NCBI RefSeq assembly: GCF_015182315.1
Contig: NZ_PRDL01000001.1
Location: forward strand, 682,001-746,000
Direction of reading: 5' to 3'
Origin: Cellvibrio polysaccharolyticus
Lineage (GTDB): Bacteria > Pseudomonadota > Gammaproteobacteria > Pseudomonadales > Cellvibrionaceae
DNA: 64,000 nucleotides
Each line of letters begins with the position of its first letter. Positions within the stretch are counted from its first letter, which is position 1. A program made the translations under genes and the position numbers. The notes beneath the pieces were generated by a model. That model ran no database searches and was not told the origin of the DNA. It saw only the letters and a program-made list of their open reading frames with translations. Below, in pieces: positions 1 through 8,939 of the stretch.

Positions 1-296
1 AAGGGAGGCGTTATCACGACAAATTGTCGCCAATTCGATGAAAAAACAAACGCTTTGGACGATAAGGGCGACTCGAGCGGAAAAAGGGCAGTTTTGGCTT
101 AAAAACGTTATATATCCATTGGTGATTATAAGGAAAATGGAAATAACCATTACCGGATATAACACGGCCTCTTTTTTATAAGCGATTTTTTATAAGAAAT
201 AGTTAGAAGCGAGGTGGGGTTATATGAAAATAACTTTATTAGATCATTTTTGTCAAAAATGGCCACAACTAGACCAAAATAATCCAAAAAGGCTAT

Positions 297-322
297 AAAA
301 AAGTTGGCGGTCTTGTCGCCAT
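297..322 (-). terminator. Probable intrinsic terminator of mntP
   Basis: Read on the minus strand, a short GGCG/CGCC hairpin (loop ACAAGAC) lies just after the mntP stop and is followed by CTTTTTT. The stem is only about 5 bp, so confidence is moderate. The rest of 1-296 holds no gene I can support. It contains a perfect CGACAA-A-TTGTCG palindrome at 17-29 and AT-rich DNA. Confidence 0.5.
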
Positions 323-331
323 TTTCTTCTT

Positions 332-901
332 TCAGGGCGTTTCGGCGAGATGCTGAAATAAAATGAAGTTTCCAATCACAATAAGAATGACGCCTCCGAT
401 CACCTCGGCGCGCTGGCCTACGAGTTGTCCCAGCACCCGCCCGAGCATCACACCCAGAGTCACCATCAACAGCGTGGCACAACCAATGGCCACCGCAGCG
501 ACCAGGATATTCACATCGACAAAGGCGAAACTGACACCCACCGCCATGGCATCAATGCTGGTGGCAAAGGCAGCCAGTGACAACATGGGTAAGGTTGGTG
601 GTGTGAGGGACGGTTGTTCATCCTTATCGGCACGGCACCCGGCATAGACCATGCGCAGGCCGAGAATCATCAGCAAACCGAAAGCAATCCAGTGATCCCA
701 TTCCGAAATGGCGCGCGAAGCTACAGAACCCAATAACCAGCCTATGACCGGCGTGAGTGCTTCAATAGCGCCAAAAATCAGCCCGATGCGGATAGCTTGC
801 GGAAGTGTAGGGCGAGCCATGGCTACGCCTTTGCTAATCGCCACGGCAAAGGCATCGGTGGACATGGCAAAGGCAATCAGCAGGATGGAAAAGAGGTTCA
901 T
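332..901 (-). CDS. mntP: Manganese efflux pump MntP
   Basis: Small inner-membrane Mn(II) exporter of the MntP (YebN, DUF204) family, about 189 residues like the E. coli protein. Visible family marks are the N-terminal AFAMSTDAFAVAISKG segment, its internal-repeat counterpart ATSIDAMAVGVSFAF, and about six hydrophobic segments. The charged loop after MVYAGCRADKDEQ matches the family's cytoplasmic loop. I chose the ATG at 901 because the protein then starts like E. coli MntP. An in-frame ATG at 922 would add MPDPDTL and cannot be excluded. A yybP-ykoY riboswitch sits directly upstream, which supports Mn-controlled expression. It is transcribed away from the arabinose genes. Confidence 0.93.
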   Translation of the reverse strand: MNLFSILLIAFAMSTDAFAVAISKGVAMARPTLPQAIRIGLIFGAIEALTPVIGWLLGSVASRAISEWDHWIAFGLLMILGLRMVYAGCRADKDEQPSLTPPTLPMLSLAAFATSIDAMAVGVSFAFVDVNILVAAVAIGCATLLMVTLGVMLGRVLGQLVGQRAEVIGGVILIVIGNFILFQHLAETP

Positions 902-954
902 GAGCGTGTCCGGGTCAGGCATCTACCACGACGCCTTCATGCGCCTGACCTCAC

Positions 955-1085
955 TGCATGAATACGTCTATGGTCTCGCCAGCCGGAACGGCAGTACGCG
1001 CCACGGCCATGAGGGCCGAGAATGTTGACGCGCACACTTTCTCTATAAGAAGGAAAGCAGACTACTCCCCAAAGGGATGCAAATG
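955..1085 (-). promoter_or_regulatory. yybP-ykoY (manganese) riboswitch upstream of mntP
   Basis: On the minus strand the leader holds the two diagnostic parts of this riboswitch class: CCTTTGGGGAGTAG at about 1063-1077 and GGCGAGACCATAGACG at about 966-981, separated by a variable arm with a GGCC(CT)CATGGCC hairpin. The class binds Mn2+ and usually turns on MntP-type exporters. Both conserved parts and the gene it precedes agree. The exact ends are estimated from the family layout. Confidence 0.88.
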
Positions 1086-1250
1086 ATACGAAGTCGGCGC
1101 GGTAACTGCCAGCACCCGTGAGCAAAAAGTCAGAGAAGAGAAATCCGTGTTATGAGGGATAAGCCAATTTGTCGGACTATTGCATGGGCGGGCTAACGAT
1201 TATTTACCTTTTTTCCGCAGATTCAGCTTGTCTACCTTCGAATTATTCGT

Positions 1251-1267
1251 ATATTGTAATACAATAT
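1251..1267 (+). promoter_or_regulatory. Arabinan-regulon operator (perfect palindrome)
   Basis: ATATTGTA-A-TACAATAT is a perfect 8+1+8 palindrome, 40 bp upstream of the GH43 start at 1307. Its core TTGTAATACAA fits the FadR-subfamily GntR operator pattern T.GT...AC.A. Weaker copies occur before araB and other arabinan genes. It is the reference site for the regulon proposed here. Confidence 0.75.
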
Positions 1268-1306
1268 TATCGATCAATAATCATAAAGATTCAGGATTGG
1301 CCTTCT

Positions 1307-2272
1307 ATGCTCGCTTCATATTCCAGGTTCTTATCGCGGTTTTCACTGGCCGGTCTGTTGATGACCAGCCTGGCTGCCAGTGCCGGCAACCCTTTATTTA
1401 AAGATGTATTGACGGCTGACCCGGCGGCGATGGTTCATGACGGTACCGTCTATTTATACACCGGCCACGACGAAGCGAAAGACAACACCACCTTTTATGA
1501 AATGCACAAATGGCTGGTGTTTTCCTCTACCGACATGGTGACCTGGAAAGAGCATGGCCCGAAACTGCACGTTAAAGATTTTGCCTGGGCCAAAGGTGAC
1601 GCCTGGGCCGCGCATGTGGTGGAGAAAGGCGGCAAATTTTACTGGTATGTGACGGTGCGTCACGCCACCATCAATGGTTTCTCTATTGGTGTGGCGGTGG
1701 CCGACAGCCCGCTGGGGCCTTTCAAGGATGCGCTGGGCAAGGCGTTGATCACCAACGACATGACCACCAAAACGGAAATTGATTGGGACGACCTGGACCC
1801 GGCCGCTTTTGTCGATGATGACGGCCAGGCCTATTTGTTCTGGGGTAATACCCGTCCTTATTACGCCAAACTGAAAGACAATATGATTGAGCTGGACGGC
1901 CCGATTATCGATATCGAAGGCTTGCCCAACTTCACGGAAGCTATTTATGTGCACAAGCACGGCGACTGGTACTACCTGACTTACGCCTCCGGCTTCCCGG
2001 AAAAAATTTCTTACGCGATGAGTAAAAGCGTGACCGGCCCCTGGCAGCCCAAGGGCATCCTGAACGAGCTGGCGGGTAACTCCAATACCAACCACCAGTC
2101 GGTTATTGAGTTTAAAGGTCGTTCTTTCTTTATTTATCACAATGGTTCGCATATTCCGGACGGTGGCAGTTTCCGTCGTTCGGTGAACATTGATGAGCTG
2201 TTCTACAACCCGGATGGCACCATCCAGCGCGTGATCATGACTACCGAAGGTATTACCGAGCCGGTGCGTTGA
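1307..2272 (+). CDS. Secreted GH43 glycosidase (arabinofuranosidase/arabinanase type)
   Basis: A 321-residue family-43 glycoside hydrolase, five-bladed propeller, predicted to act on arabinose-containing polymers outside the cytoplasm. An N-terminal signal peptide ends near LAASA-GNP (about residue 26). The three GH43 acids are visible: the base D38 in LTADPAAMVHDG, the second Asp in DLDPAAFVDDDGQ, and the acid Glu in PNFTEAIYVHKHGDWYYL. The reading frame is open back to 1169, but I chose the ATG at 1307. It has AGGA upstream and starts the signal peptide, and the palindromic operator at 1251-1267 would otherwise lie inside the gene. It precedes araBDA and has its own terminator. The exact substrate is not decided by sequence alone. 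Confidence 0.88.
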   Translation: MLASYSRFLSRFSLAGLLMTSLAASAGNPLFKDVLTADPAAMVHDGTVYLYTGHDEAKDNTTFYEMHKWLVFSSTDMVTWKEHGPKLHVKDFAWAKGDAWAAHVVEKGGKFYWYVTVRHATINGFSIGVAVADSPLGPFKDALGKALITNDMTTKTEIDWDDLDPAAFVDDDGQAYLFWGNTRPYYAKLKDNMIELDGPIIDIEGLPNFTEAIYVHKHGDWYYLTYASGFPEKISYAMSKSVTGPWQPKGILNELAGNSNTNHQSVIEFKGRSFFIYHNGSHIPDGGSFRRSVNIDELFYNPDGTIQRVIMTTEGITEPVR

Positions 2273-2359
2273 TTGCCTGAATTGGTTTTTCGTTTTACCC
2301 GTTAGTGTTTTGTTAGTTGGTGTTTTGTAGTCGGAATATTTCCGCTACATGTCCGCTTC

Positions 2360-2390
2360 GCGGCCAGTGTTTTGCACTGGCCGCTTTTTT
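2360..2390 (+). terminator. Intrinsic terminator after GH43
   Basis: Stem GCGGCCAGTG / CACTGGCCGC with loop TTTTG, followed by six T residues. It separates the first GH43 gene from araB. The rest of the gap up to 2654 holds only the araB operator; I see no gene. Confidence 0.9.
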
Positions 2391-2558
2391 ATGGGCGAAC
2401 AATCGTGCGGTAATGTTTTCAATAGATGAACAACGGCTGCTAATGGGTTAGCTTCACGGGGTGAGGGATAATGACCGCGCCTGCAGAGAGGGAAAGACGC
2501 AGGATAATTTGATGTTGGTCGATGTGAACAGATTGACAAGTCTGCTTACACTTGAATA

Positions 2559-2575
2559 ATATTATCATACAATAT
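2559..2575 (+). promoter_or_regulatory. Arabinan-regulon operator before araB
   Basis: ATATTATC-A-TACAATAT matches 14 of 16 positions of the palindrome at 1251-1267, with one half-site perfect. It lies 80 bp upstream of the araB start, so it probably controls araB-araD-araA and perhaps the genes behind them. Confidence 0.7.
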
Positions 2576-2654
2576 AATCACGCTGCTGAGCTTGCAGGCC
2601 ATTACCTCATTCAGGCCTGACACGCAGTGAGTAACTTCTTCTAACGGTGAATAT

Positions 2655-4322
2655 ATGACGTCCTACGCCCTGGGTCTGGATTACGGTTCAGATTCTGTTC
2701 GAGCTCTCCTTGTTGATGCCCTGACCGGTGCCGAAGTGGCCACCAATGTGGTCTATTACCCGCGTTGGAAAAAAGGCCTGTTCTGCGTGCCGGCCAAAGA
2801 CCAGTTTCGTCAGCATCCTCTGGACTATCTCGAAAGCCTCACTGCTGTGGTGCAGGGGCTGTGGGCTACTGCGCCTGCCGGTGCCGCCAGCAAGATTGTC
2901 GGTGTCAGTTTTGACACCACCGGTTCCACCCCGGTTGCGGTAGATAAAGACGGTGTAGCGCTGGCCTTGAAGCCGGAATTTGCCGACAACCCCAATGCGA
3001 TGTTTGTGTTGTGGAAAGACCACACCGCCATCCGCGAAGCCCAGGAAATTACCGCCGCCGCTAACCAGGCTTCGACCAATTACCTGAAATACGAAGGCGG
3101 TATTTATTCGTCTGAATGGTACTGGGCGAAAGCGCTGCATGTATTGCGTGCTGACGAAGCGGTACGCAAGGCGGCCTGGTACTGGGTTGAACACGCAGAC
3201 TGGATGTCGGCGGTACTGACCGATACCACCCACCCTGAAAAATTGCGCATGGGTCGCTGCGCTACCGGCCATAAAGTCATGTGGCATGAAAGCTGGAACG
3301 GCTATCCGCCCAATGCATTTTTTACGTCTATTGATCCGCTGCTCGACGGCTTGCGTGATCGCTTGCCTGCGGAAACCTTTACTTCGGATCAATCTGCCGG
3401 TGCCTTGACCGCAGAGTGGGCAGAAAAACTTGGTTTACCGGTCGGTATTCCGGTGGGTTTCAGTGCTTTCGATTGCCACATGGGCGCTGTTGCCGCCAAT
3501 GTAAAAGAAGGCGTGCTGACCAAAATCATGGGCACGTCTACCTGTGACATTACCGTGGCCAGTTACGAAGCCATTGGTGACAAATGTATTCGCGGGATCT
3601 GTGGTCAGGTAGACGGCTCGGTAATGCCGGGTTTGATTGGCCTTGAAGCCGGGCAATCTGCGTTTGGCGATCTCTATGCCTGGTTCCGTAATCTGGTGAA
3701 CTGGCCGGTGCAGAACCTGCTGCAAACATCCACGCTGCTGGACGACAACACCCGCGAACAATTAATTCGCGAACTGGAAGATAAAACCCTCGCGGCGTTG
3801 GGCAATGCTGCCAGCAAGCTGGCTCCGGGTGCTACCGGCATCACCGCGCTGGATTGGGTAAACGGCCGCCGCACACCGGATGCCGACCAGACTGTCAGCA
3901 TGGCCATTACCGGCTTGAAAATGGGCAGCCATGCACCGGAAATATTCCGCGCCCTGGTCGAAGCGACTGCCTTTGGCGCGCGCGCCATTATTGAGCGCTT
4001 TAAAGAAGAAGGCGTAGCGATTGATTCCGTGGTGGTCATCGGTGGCATCTCCAAAAAATCCGACTTTGTTATGCAAGTGTGTGCGGATGTCTGGAACTGC
4101 AAAATTGATGTTCTGGAAAGTGAACAAAGCTGTGCGCTGGGCGCGGCGATTTTTGCAGCCACTATTGGTGGCGTGTACCCCGATGTTGCCAGCGCGCAAA
4201 AAGTGATGGCCTCACCGGTGAGCAAAAGCTATTTGCCAAACGCCGATGCAGCCGTTGTTTATGACCGCTTGTATCAAAATTATTTAGCGTTGGGCGCTTA
4301 CGTCAACGGAGACGCCAAATGA
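2655..4322 (+). CDS. araB: L-ribulokinase
   Basis: A 555-residue FGGY-family sugar kinase that phosphorylates L-ribulose to L-ribulose-5-phosphate in the cytoplasm, close to the usual AraB length of about 560. The N-terminal phosphate-binding segment LGLDYGSDSVRALLVD is clear. The C-terminal FGGY domain carries GVAIDSVVVIGGISKKSDFV and the CALGAAIFAA segment. AraB rather than xylulokinase or glycerol kinase is supported by the following genes: araD starts inside the araB stop (ATGA overlap) and araA follows. The start ATG has GGTGA upstream. An operator of the arabinan regulon lies 80 bp before it. Confidence 0.96.
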   Translation: MTSYALGLDYGSDSVRALLVDALTGAEVATNVVYYPRWKKGLFCVPAKDQFRQHPLDYLESLTAVVQGLWATAPAGAASKIVGVSFDTTGSTPVAVDKDGVALALKPEFADNPNAMFVLWKDHTAIREAQEITAAANQASTNYLKYEGGIYSSEWYWAKALHVLRADEAVRKAAWYWVEHADWMSAVLTDTTHPEKLRMGRCATGHKVMWHESWNGYPPNAFFTSIDPLLDGLRDRLPAETFTSDQSAGALTAEWAEKLGLPVGIPVGFSAFDCHMGAVAANVKEGVLTKIMGTSTCDITVASYEAIGDKCIRGICGQVDGSVMPGLIGLEAGQSAFGDLYAWFRNLVNWPVQNLLQTSTLLDDNTREQLIRELEDKTLAALGNAASKLAPGATGITALDWVNGRRTPDADQTVSMAITGLKMGSHAPEIFRALVEATAFGARAIIERFKEEGVAIDSVVVIGGISKKSDFVMQVCADVWNCKIDVLESEQSCALGAAIFAATIGGVYPDVASAQKVMASPVSKSYLPNADAAVVYDRLYQNYLALGAYVNGDAK

Positions 4323-5014
4323 GTTATGTTGAGCTGAAACGTGAAGTTTACGAAGCCAATATGGAATTACAGCACCGCAATCTGGTGCTGTATACCTGGG
4401 GCAACGTATCGCAAATTGATCGGGCTCGCGGTGTGGTTGCGATTAAACCCAGTGGCGTGGCTTACGAAAAATTAAAGCCCGAGGATATTGTTATTGTTGA
4501 TCTCGACAACAATATTATCGAGGGCTCCATGCGCCCCTCGTCGGATACCAAAACCCATACCTGGTTGTACCGCCATTTTGATTCCATTGGCGGTGTTACG
4601 CACACCCATTCAACCTACGCGACGGCCTGGGCACAAACACAACAGGCGATTCCCTGTTATGGCACCACCCATGCCGATTACGCCTACGGTGAAATTCCCT
4701 GTACCGCGGTGATGAGCGATGAGCAAATCGAACGCGATTACGAAGAGGAAACCGGTGCGCAAATTACCGATTGTTTCAAAGACAAGAATCCGCAAGAAGT
4801 CCCCATGGTTATTGTCGCGGGTCACGCGCCTTTCACCTGGGGGAAAAATGCATCGGACTCGGTTTACCACGCCGTTATTCTGGAAGAAATTGCACGCATG
4901 GCGTATTTGACTCGCACCCTGCGTCAGGATATCGGTCCTTTAAAGCAGGAAATTGTTGATAAACATTACCTGCGTAAACACGGCAAAAACGCCTATTACG
5001 GGCAAAGTAAATAG
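4319..5014 (+). CDS. araD: L-ribulose-5-phosphate 4-epimerase
   Basis: A 231-residue class-II aldolase-family enzyme, the same length as E. coli AraD, that converts L-ribulose-5-phosphate to D-xylulose-5-phosphate and so feeds the pentose phosphate pathway. Zinc ligands are in place: H95 and H97 in GGVTHTHSTYATAWAQ and the later His in VAGHAPFTWGKN. The start overlaps the araB stop by four bases (ATGA), showing translational coupling. araA follows after 77 bases. Confidence 0.96.
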   Translation: MSYVELKREVYEANMELQHRNLVLYTWGNVSQIDRARGVVAIKPSGVAYEKLKPEDIVIVDLDNNIIEGSMRPSSDTKTHTWLYRHFDSIGGVTHTHSTYATAWAQTQQAIPCYGTTHADYAYGEIPCTAVMSDEQIERDYEEETGAQITDCFKDKNPQEVPMVIVAGHAPFTWGKNASDSVYHAVILEEIARMAYLTRTLRQDIGPLKQEIVDKHYLRKHGKNAYYGQSK

Positions 5015-5091
5015 GCGGCGGTCATTGCTATGGCAGCCGGCTATTGCAAATTCGATAACGCACAGAATTGAACCTTCGAGGTACAGCAAGC

Positions 5092-6597
5092 ATGAAAGTA
5101 TACGGTGAAAAAGCAGTCTGGTTTGTAACAGGTTCCCAGGAATTGTACGGCCCCGAAGTCTTGAAGCAGGTGGCGGCCAACAGTGAAAAGATTGCTGCCG
5201 GTTTGCAAGCCTCGGAGAAAATTTCCATTAACGTGGTGGTGAAGTCCACCGTTAAATCGGCGAAAGAAATTCTGGATGTTTGTCTGGCTGCCAACAGCGA
5301 TGACAACTGTGTGGGTCTGGTTTTCTGGATGCACACCTTCTCGCCAGCGAAAATGTGGATTGCCGGCCTCAAGGCATTGAACAAGCCTTACATGCATTTG
5401 CACACCCAGTTCAATGCCGAGTTGCCCTGGTCCAGCATTGACATGAACTTTATGAACCTCAACCAGAGTGCTCACGGTGACCGCGAGTTTGGTTACATCG
5501 GCACCCGTATGCGTCAGGACCGTAAAGTCATCGTAGGCCATTGGGAAAACCCGGCTATTCAGCAGCAAATTGACAGCTGGTGCCGTGTGGCCATGGGCTG
5601 GCATGAATCACGTAATCTGCGTGTGGCTCGCTTTGGTGACAACATGCGTTATGTAGCCGTGACCGAAGGCGATAAAGTGTCTGCACAAATTCAATTCGGT
5701 TTTGAAGTGCACGGTTTTGGCCTGGGTGACTTGACCGCCGTAGTCGACACCATTACTGACGAACAAATTGCTGCGCAAATTGATGTGTACCGCAAGGAAT
5801 ACGATATTGCCGACAGCTTACTGAACGATGAACACCAATTTGCCATGTTAAAAAATGAAGCGCGCCTGGAGCTGGGCATGCTGAAATTTTTGCAAGAAGG
5901 CAACTTCGGTGCGTTTACCAACACCTTTGAAAACCTCACCGGTTTGACCAACCTGCCAGGTTTGGCAACCCAGCGTTTGATGCAGCAGGGTTACGGTTAC
6001 GGTGGTGAAGGCGATTGGAAAACCTCTGCACTGACGCGTATTTTCAAAGTGATTGCCAAAGGCCGTGAAGGCGGTACTTCCTTTATGGAAGATTACACCT
6101 ATCACTTCGGTGCCAACGCCAATCAGGTGCTGGGCGCCCACATGCTGGAAATTTGCCCGACCATTGCTGACAGCAAGCCGAAAGTGGAAGTGCATCTGCA
6201 CACCATCGGTTGCCGTTGTGATGTGGCCCGTTTGATTTTTACCGGCAAATCCGGCCCGGCTATTAATATTTCTGCTGTCGATCTGGGCACCCGTTTCCGT
6301 TTGCTGATTAACGAAGTGGATACCGAAACTCCACCGCAAGAACTGCCTCGCTTGCCAGTTGCCAAAGCCTTGTGGACGCCGCGTCCGAGCCTTGAAGTGG
6401 CAGCCGCTTCCTGGATTCTGGGTGGTGGTGCGCACCACACCGTTTATTCGCAAGCAATTTCCACTCAGGAAGCGATTGATTTCGCCGAGATGGCCGGTGT
6501 TGAAGCTTTTGTTATTGATGCGGACACCAGCGTGCGCTCTGCCAAAAACGAACTGCGCCAGAACGCGGCTTATTACCACCTGACCAACGGTTTGTAA
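5092..6597 (+). CDS. araA: L-arabinose isomerase
   Basis: A 501-residue cytoplasmic isomerase converting L-arabinose to L-ribulose, practically the length of E. coli AraA (500). It starts with the family opening YGEKAVWFVTGSQELYGPE and retains the metal-site regions GEGDWKTSALTRI, TSFMEDYTYHF and GGGAHHTVYSQA. I use the ATG at 5092, preceded by GAGG; the frame stays open upstream to 5068, but that part has no family match. It is the last of the three Ara pathway genes. Its stop is followed by a 126-bp dispersed hairpin element and then a HAD phosphatase gene. Confidence 0.97.
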   Translation: MKVYGEKAVWFVTGSQELYGPEVLKQVAANSEKIAAGLQASEKISINVVVKSTVKSAKEILDVCLAANSDDNCVGLVFWMHTFSPAKMWIAGLKALNKPYMHLHTQFNAELPWSSIDMNFMNLNQSAHGDREFGYIGTRMRQDRKVIVGHWENPAIQQQIDSWCRVAMGWHESRNLRVARFGDNMRYVAVTEGDKVSAQIQFGFEVHGFGLGDLTAVVDTITDEQIAAQIDVYRKEYDIADSLLNDEHQFAMLKNEARLELGMLKFLQEGNFGAFTNTFENLTGLTNLPGLATQRLMQQGYGYGGEGDWKTSALTRIFKVIAKGREGGTSFMEDYTYHFGANANQVLGAHMLEICPTIADSKPKVEVHLHTIGCRCDVARLIFTGKSGPAINISAVDLGTRFRLLINEVDTETPPQELPRLPVAKALWTPRPSLEVAAASWILGGGAHHTVYSQAISTQEAIDFAEMAGVEAFVIDADTSVRSAKNELRQNAAYYHLTNGL

Positions 6598-6633
6598 TCG
6601 ATGTTTTTTTAATACATCGTTTTATCACAACGT

Positions 6634-6759
6634 GAGTTTGGCGTCAGGAGCTTCGTTCCAAAACTGTCGAGTCATGGATGACTCGTCAGAGCTACATGGA
6701 TGTATTTATGCGTTTTTGGAACGAAGCTACTGATGACGAACGGACAAAGTGGCACTTGC
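6634..6759 (+). repeat. Dispersed hairpin element, copy 1 (two GGA hexaloops)
   Basis: A 126-bp element lying between araA and the HAD gene and repeated at 34135-34262. Outer arms AGCTTCGTTCCAAAA (about 6650-6664) and TTTTGGAACGAAGCT pair perfectly. Inside are two hairpins, CGAGTC-AUGGAU-GACTCG and CTAC-AUGGAU-GTA, whose GGA motifs start at 6676 and 6698. The C-[ANGGAN]-G hexaloop is the preferred CsrA/RsmA binding form. If transcribed with the operon, it would sit in the mRNA between araA and the HAD gene. I see no other feature in 6598-6903. Confidence 0.85.
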
Positions 6760-6903
6760 GGACGTATGAGTGTTACTTGAACAAAGGTTGCACTGTGTCG
6801 GCGAGAAGTTCTTCAGTGTTGGTTCTTATAAAACAAAGATTCTATTGAGTCATTTCTGCTTTATGTTTTAATCAGCCTTTTTCGGCAAAAGGCAGAAGTA
6901 GTT

Positions 6904-7503
6904 ATGTACGACCAATACGAAGCGCTGATTTTTGATATGGACGGAACCCTGGTTGACAGTGGTCAACTGCATGAATTTGCATGGACAGCAACCTTGACCC
7001 GTTACGAATTACCGATTGACCGCGCTTACATGCGCTCACTGGCCGGCGTACCCACCAAAGGCACATTGGAACTGGTGATGCAGCGTTTCGACTGCTTGCC
7101 CTGTGCAAGCCTCGATGAAATGAACGATTTCAAGGAAAACTGGGTGCACGAAAATATGCACCGGTTTGTGCGCCCCACAGCGCTGGCCGAGGTAGTAAAG
7201 CAATATCACGGTAAACGCCCAATGGCCGTTGGCACCGGCGCTTACACGGAAGAAGCCACGCGTATTTTAACTCTGTGCGGGCTGGCTTCTTACATGGACG
7301 TTATTGTGGGTGCTGATCAGGTGAAAAATCCCAAACCGGCCCCGGATACCTTTTTATATTGTGCGCAGCGTATGGGAGCCAACCCGGCGCGCTGTATTGT
7401 TTTTGAAGATGCGCCCCTTGGCCTGTTGGCGGCGGAACGTGCCGGCATTCCCGCCATTGATGTGCATCAGGTGTTGAATATTAGTAACGACTATTTTTTG
7501 TAA
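6904..7503 (+). CDS. HAD-family sugar-phosphate phosphatase
   Basis: A 199-residue haloacid dehalogenase-superfamily hydrolase of the beta-phosphoglucomutase / YqaB-like group. Motif I is LIFDMDGTLVDS with catalytic D11 and D13, motif II is in the VGTGAYTEEA region, motif III is the Lys of VKNPKPAPD, and motif IV is CIVFEDAPLGLLAA. The cap after motif I is the alpha-helical C1 type. Proteins of this group dephosphorylate small sugar phosphates. Position between araA and a sugar symporter suggests housekeeping of pentose phosphates, but the substrate is unknown. A terminator follows its stop. Confidence 0.85.
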   Translation: MYDQYEALIFDMDGTLVDSGQLHEFAWTATLTRYELPIDRAYMRSLAGVPTKGTLELVMQRFDCLPCASLDEMNDFKENWVHENMHRFVRPTALAEVVKQYHGKRPMAVGTGAYTEEATRILTLCGLASYMDVIVGADQVKNPKPAPDTFLYCAQRMGANPARCIVFEDAPLGLLAAERAGIPAIDVHQVLNISNDYFL

Positions 7504-7506
7504 CTG

Positions 7507-7528
7507 ACGGCGCGAAAGCGCCGTTTTT
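7507..7528 (+). terminator. Intrinsic terminator / attenuator after HAD gene
   Basis: CGGCGC-GAAA-GCGCCG followed by TTTTT. It lies only 37 bp before the symporter start, so it may lower rather than stop read-through into the transport gene. Confidence 0.85.
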
Positions 7529-7564
7529 ACAAAAATAACAATAATGATCAACCAGGTAACCATA

Positions 7565-8899
7565 ATGAATAACCAGAAATTATCGGTGGTAGAAAAAGTC
7601 GGCTTTGGTGCCGGCGACATGGCGATCAATATCATGATTGCCGCCATGTTTTACTTTATGCAGTATTTCTATACCGATATTTTCGGTTTGAAACCGGCGC
7701 ACGTCGGTACGCTGTTTCTGGTTGCCCGGTTACTGGATGCCATCACCGATCCGGTGATGGGTTTGATCACCGATAAAGTGAAATTTCGCGGTGGTCGCTT
7801 CCGCCCCTGGTTTGCTTACATGGCAATTCCTTACGGCTTCGCGGTGTTCTTATTGTTTACCACACCGGATTTTTCCTACAACGCCAAACTGGTATGGGCG
7901 TATGTTACCTACCTGTTTGCGATGCTGATGTTTACCGGTATTGCGATTCCCTATATCTCCTACATCGGCGTGCTTACCTCTGATCCGCAAGAGCGCTTGT
8001 CTGCCAACGGCTACCGGATGTTTTTTGCCAAAATAGCCAACGTTGCCATTATTGCTTCCATTCCTACGCTGGCGGCCCTGTGGGGCGACGGTAATCCGGG
8101 CAAGGGTTATCAATTGGCGATGGGCTTTATGGCGTTTATTGGTGTGTTGCTGTTGTACTTTTGCTATTTCTCCACCCATGAACGCGTTGAGCATCAGGTG
8201 GATAAAAAACCTTTGTCGGTGCAGTTCCAGTTATTAATGAAAAATGATCAATGGCTGGTGCTCTGCGCGTGTTGTGTGCTGGGTACGCTGGGTTACGCGT
8301 TGCGTGGCAGCGTGGCTTTTTATTACGCCATTTATTATCTCGGCGGTACTGAATCGCTCGCCGCCAGTTTTACCAGCGCCGGTATTGCGGCGTCCATTGT
8401 TTCGATGGTGGCATCTACCTGGATTACCAAACGTTTTTGTAAGGTCAATTTATTCCGCTGGTCGCAGTTGCTGGTGGGCGTGCTCAGCGTGTTGATGTTT
8501 TTTGCGGTTGAGCCTGGCAATATTTTCCTCGCCTTCGCTATTTATATTCTGTTGTCTTTTGTGGTGGATTTGCATGCGCCGATTTTCTGGTCTGCTATTG
8601 CTGAAGCTGTGGACTACGGTGAAGTGAAAAATGGCAAACGTGTTTCCGGTTTGGCTTTCGGTGGTATTTCTTTTTGCCAGAAAGCCGGGGCCGGCCTGGC
8701 CGGTTTTATCACCGGTATGTTGTTAACCTGGTTTGGTTATCAGGCCGGTGAAAATCAAACGGAACTGGCGCTTACCGGTATTGCATTAATGCTGACCATT
8801 ATTCCCGGTTTCTTCCACGCGCTGATGGGGCTGGTGATGTTCAAGTACCGCATTACCGACAAGTTTTACCACGACATGCAGGCGAAAAAAGTGGTGTAG
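7565..8899 (+). CDS. GPH-family sugar:cation symporter (MFS)
   Basis: A 444-residue inner-membrane transporter with about twelve hydrophobic segments. It belongs to the glycoside-pentoside-hexuronide family: the segment LVARLLDAITDPVMGLITDKV carries the conserved Asp residues that bind sugar and cation in MelB-like proteins, and DYGEVKNGKRVSGLAFGG is the typical loop. I chose the ATG at 7565, with AGG upstream, rather than the in-frame one at 7544. Between Ara pathway genes and a cytoplasmic GH43, it most likely brings arabinose or short arabino-oligosaccharides from periplasm to cytoplasm. Confidence 0.9.
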   Translation: MNNQKLSVVEKVGFGAGDMAINIMIAAMFYFMQYFYTDIFGLKPAHVGTLFLVARLLDAITDPVMGLITDKVKFRGGRFRPWFAYMAIPYGFAVFLLFTTPDFSYNAKLVWAYVTYLFAMLMFTGIAIPYISYIGVLTSDPQERLSANGYRMFFAKIANVAIIASIPTLAALWGDGNPGKGYQLAMGFMAFIGVLLLYFCYFSTHERVEHQVDKKPLSVQFQLLMKNDQWLVLCACCVLGTLGYALRGSVAFYYAIYYLGGTESLAASFTSAGIAASIVSMVASTWITKRFCKVNLFRWSQLLVGVLSVLMFFAVEPGNIFLAFAIYILLSFVVDLHAPIFWSAIAEAVDYGEVKNGKRVSGLAFGGISFCQKAGAGLAGFITGMLLTWFGYQAGENQTELALTGIALMLTIIPGFFHALMGLVMFKYRITDKFYHDMQAKKVV

Positions 8900-8939
8900 C
8901 CACTACTGTTTTATGATGTACAAATCTGGAGATACCCAA

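Noticed and set aside
1454..2152. Long minus-strand open frame opposite the first GH43 gene
   Set aside because: It lies antisense to a clear GH43 domain and its translation has no recognisable family.
6634..6759. Integron attC site or IS end
   Set aside because: Long imperfect hairpins recall attC, but the RYYYAAC/GTTRRRY core sites, an integrase and a transposase are absent, and no target duplications are evident.
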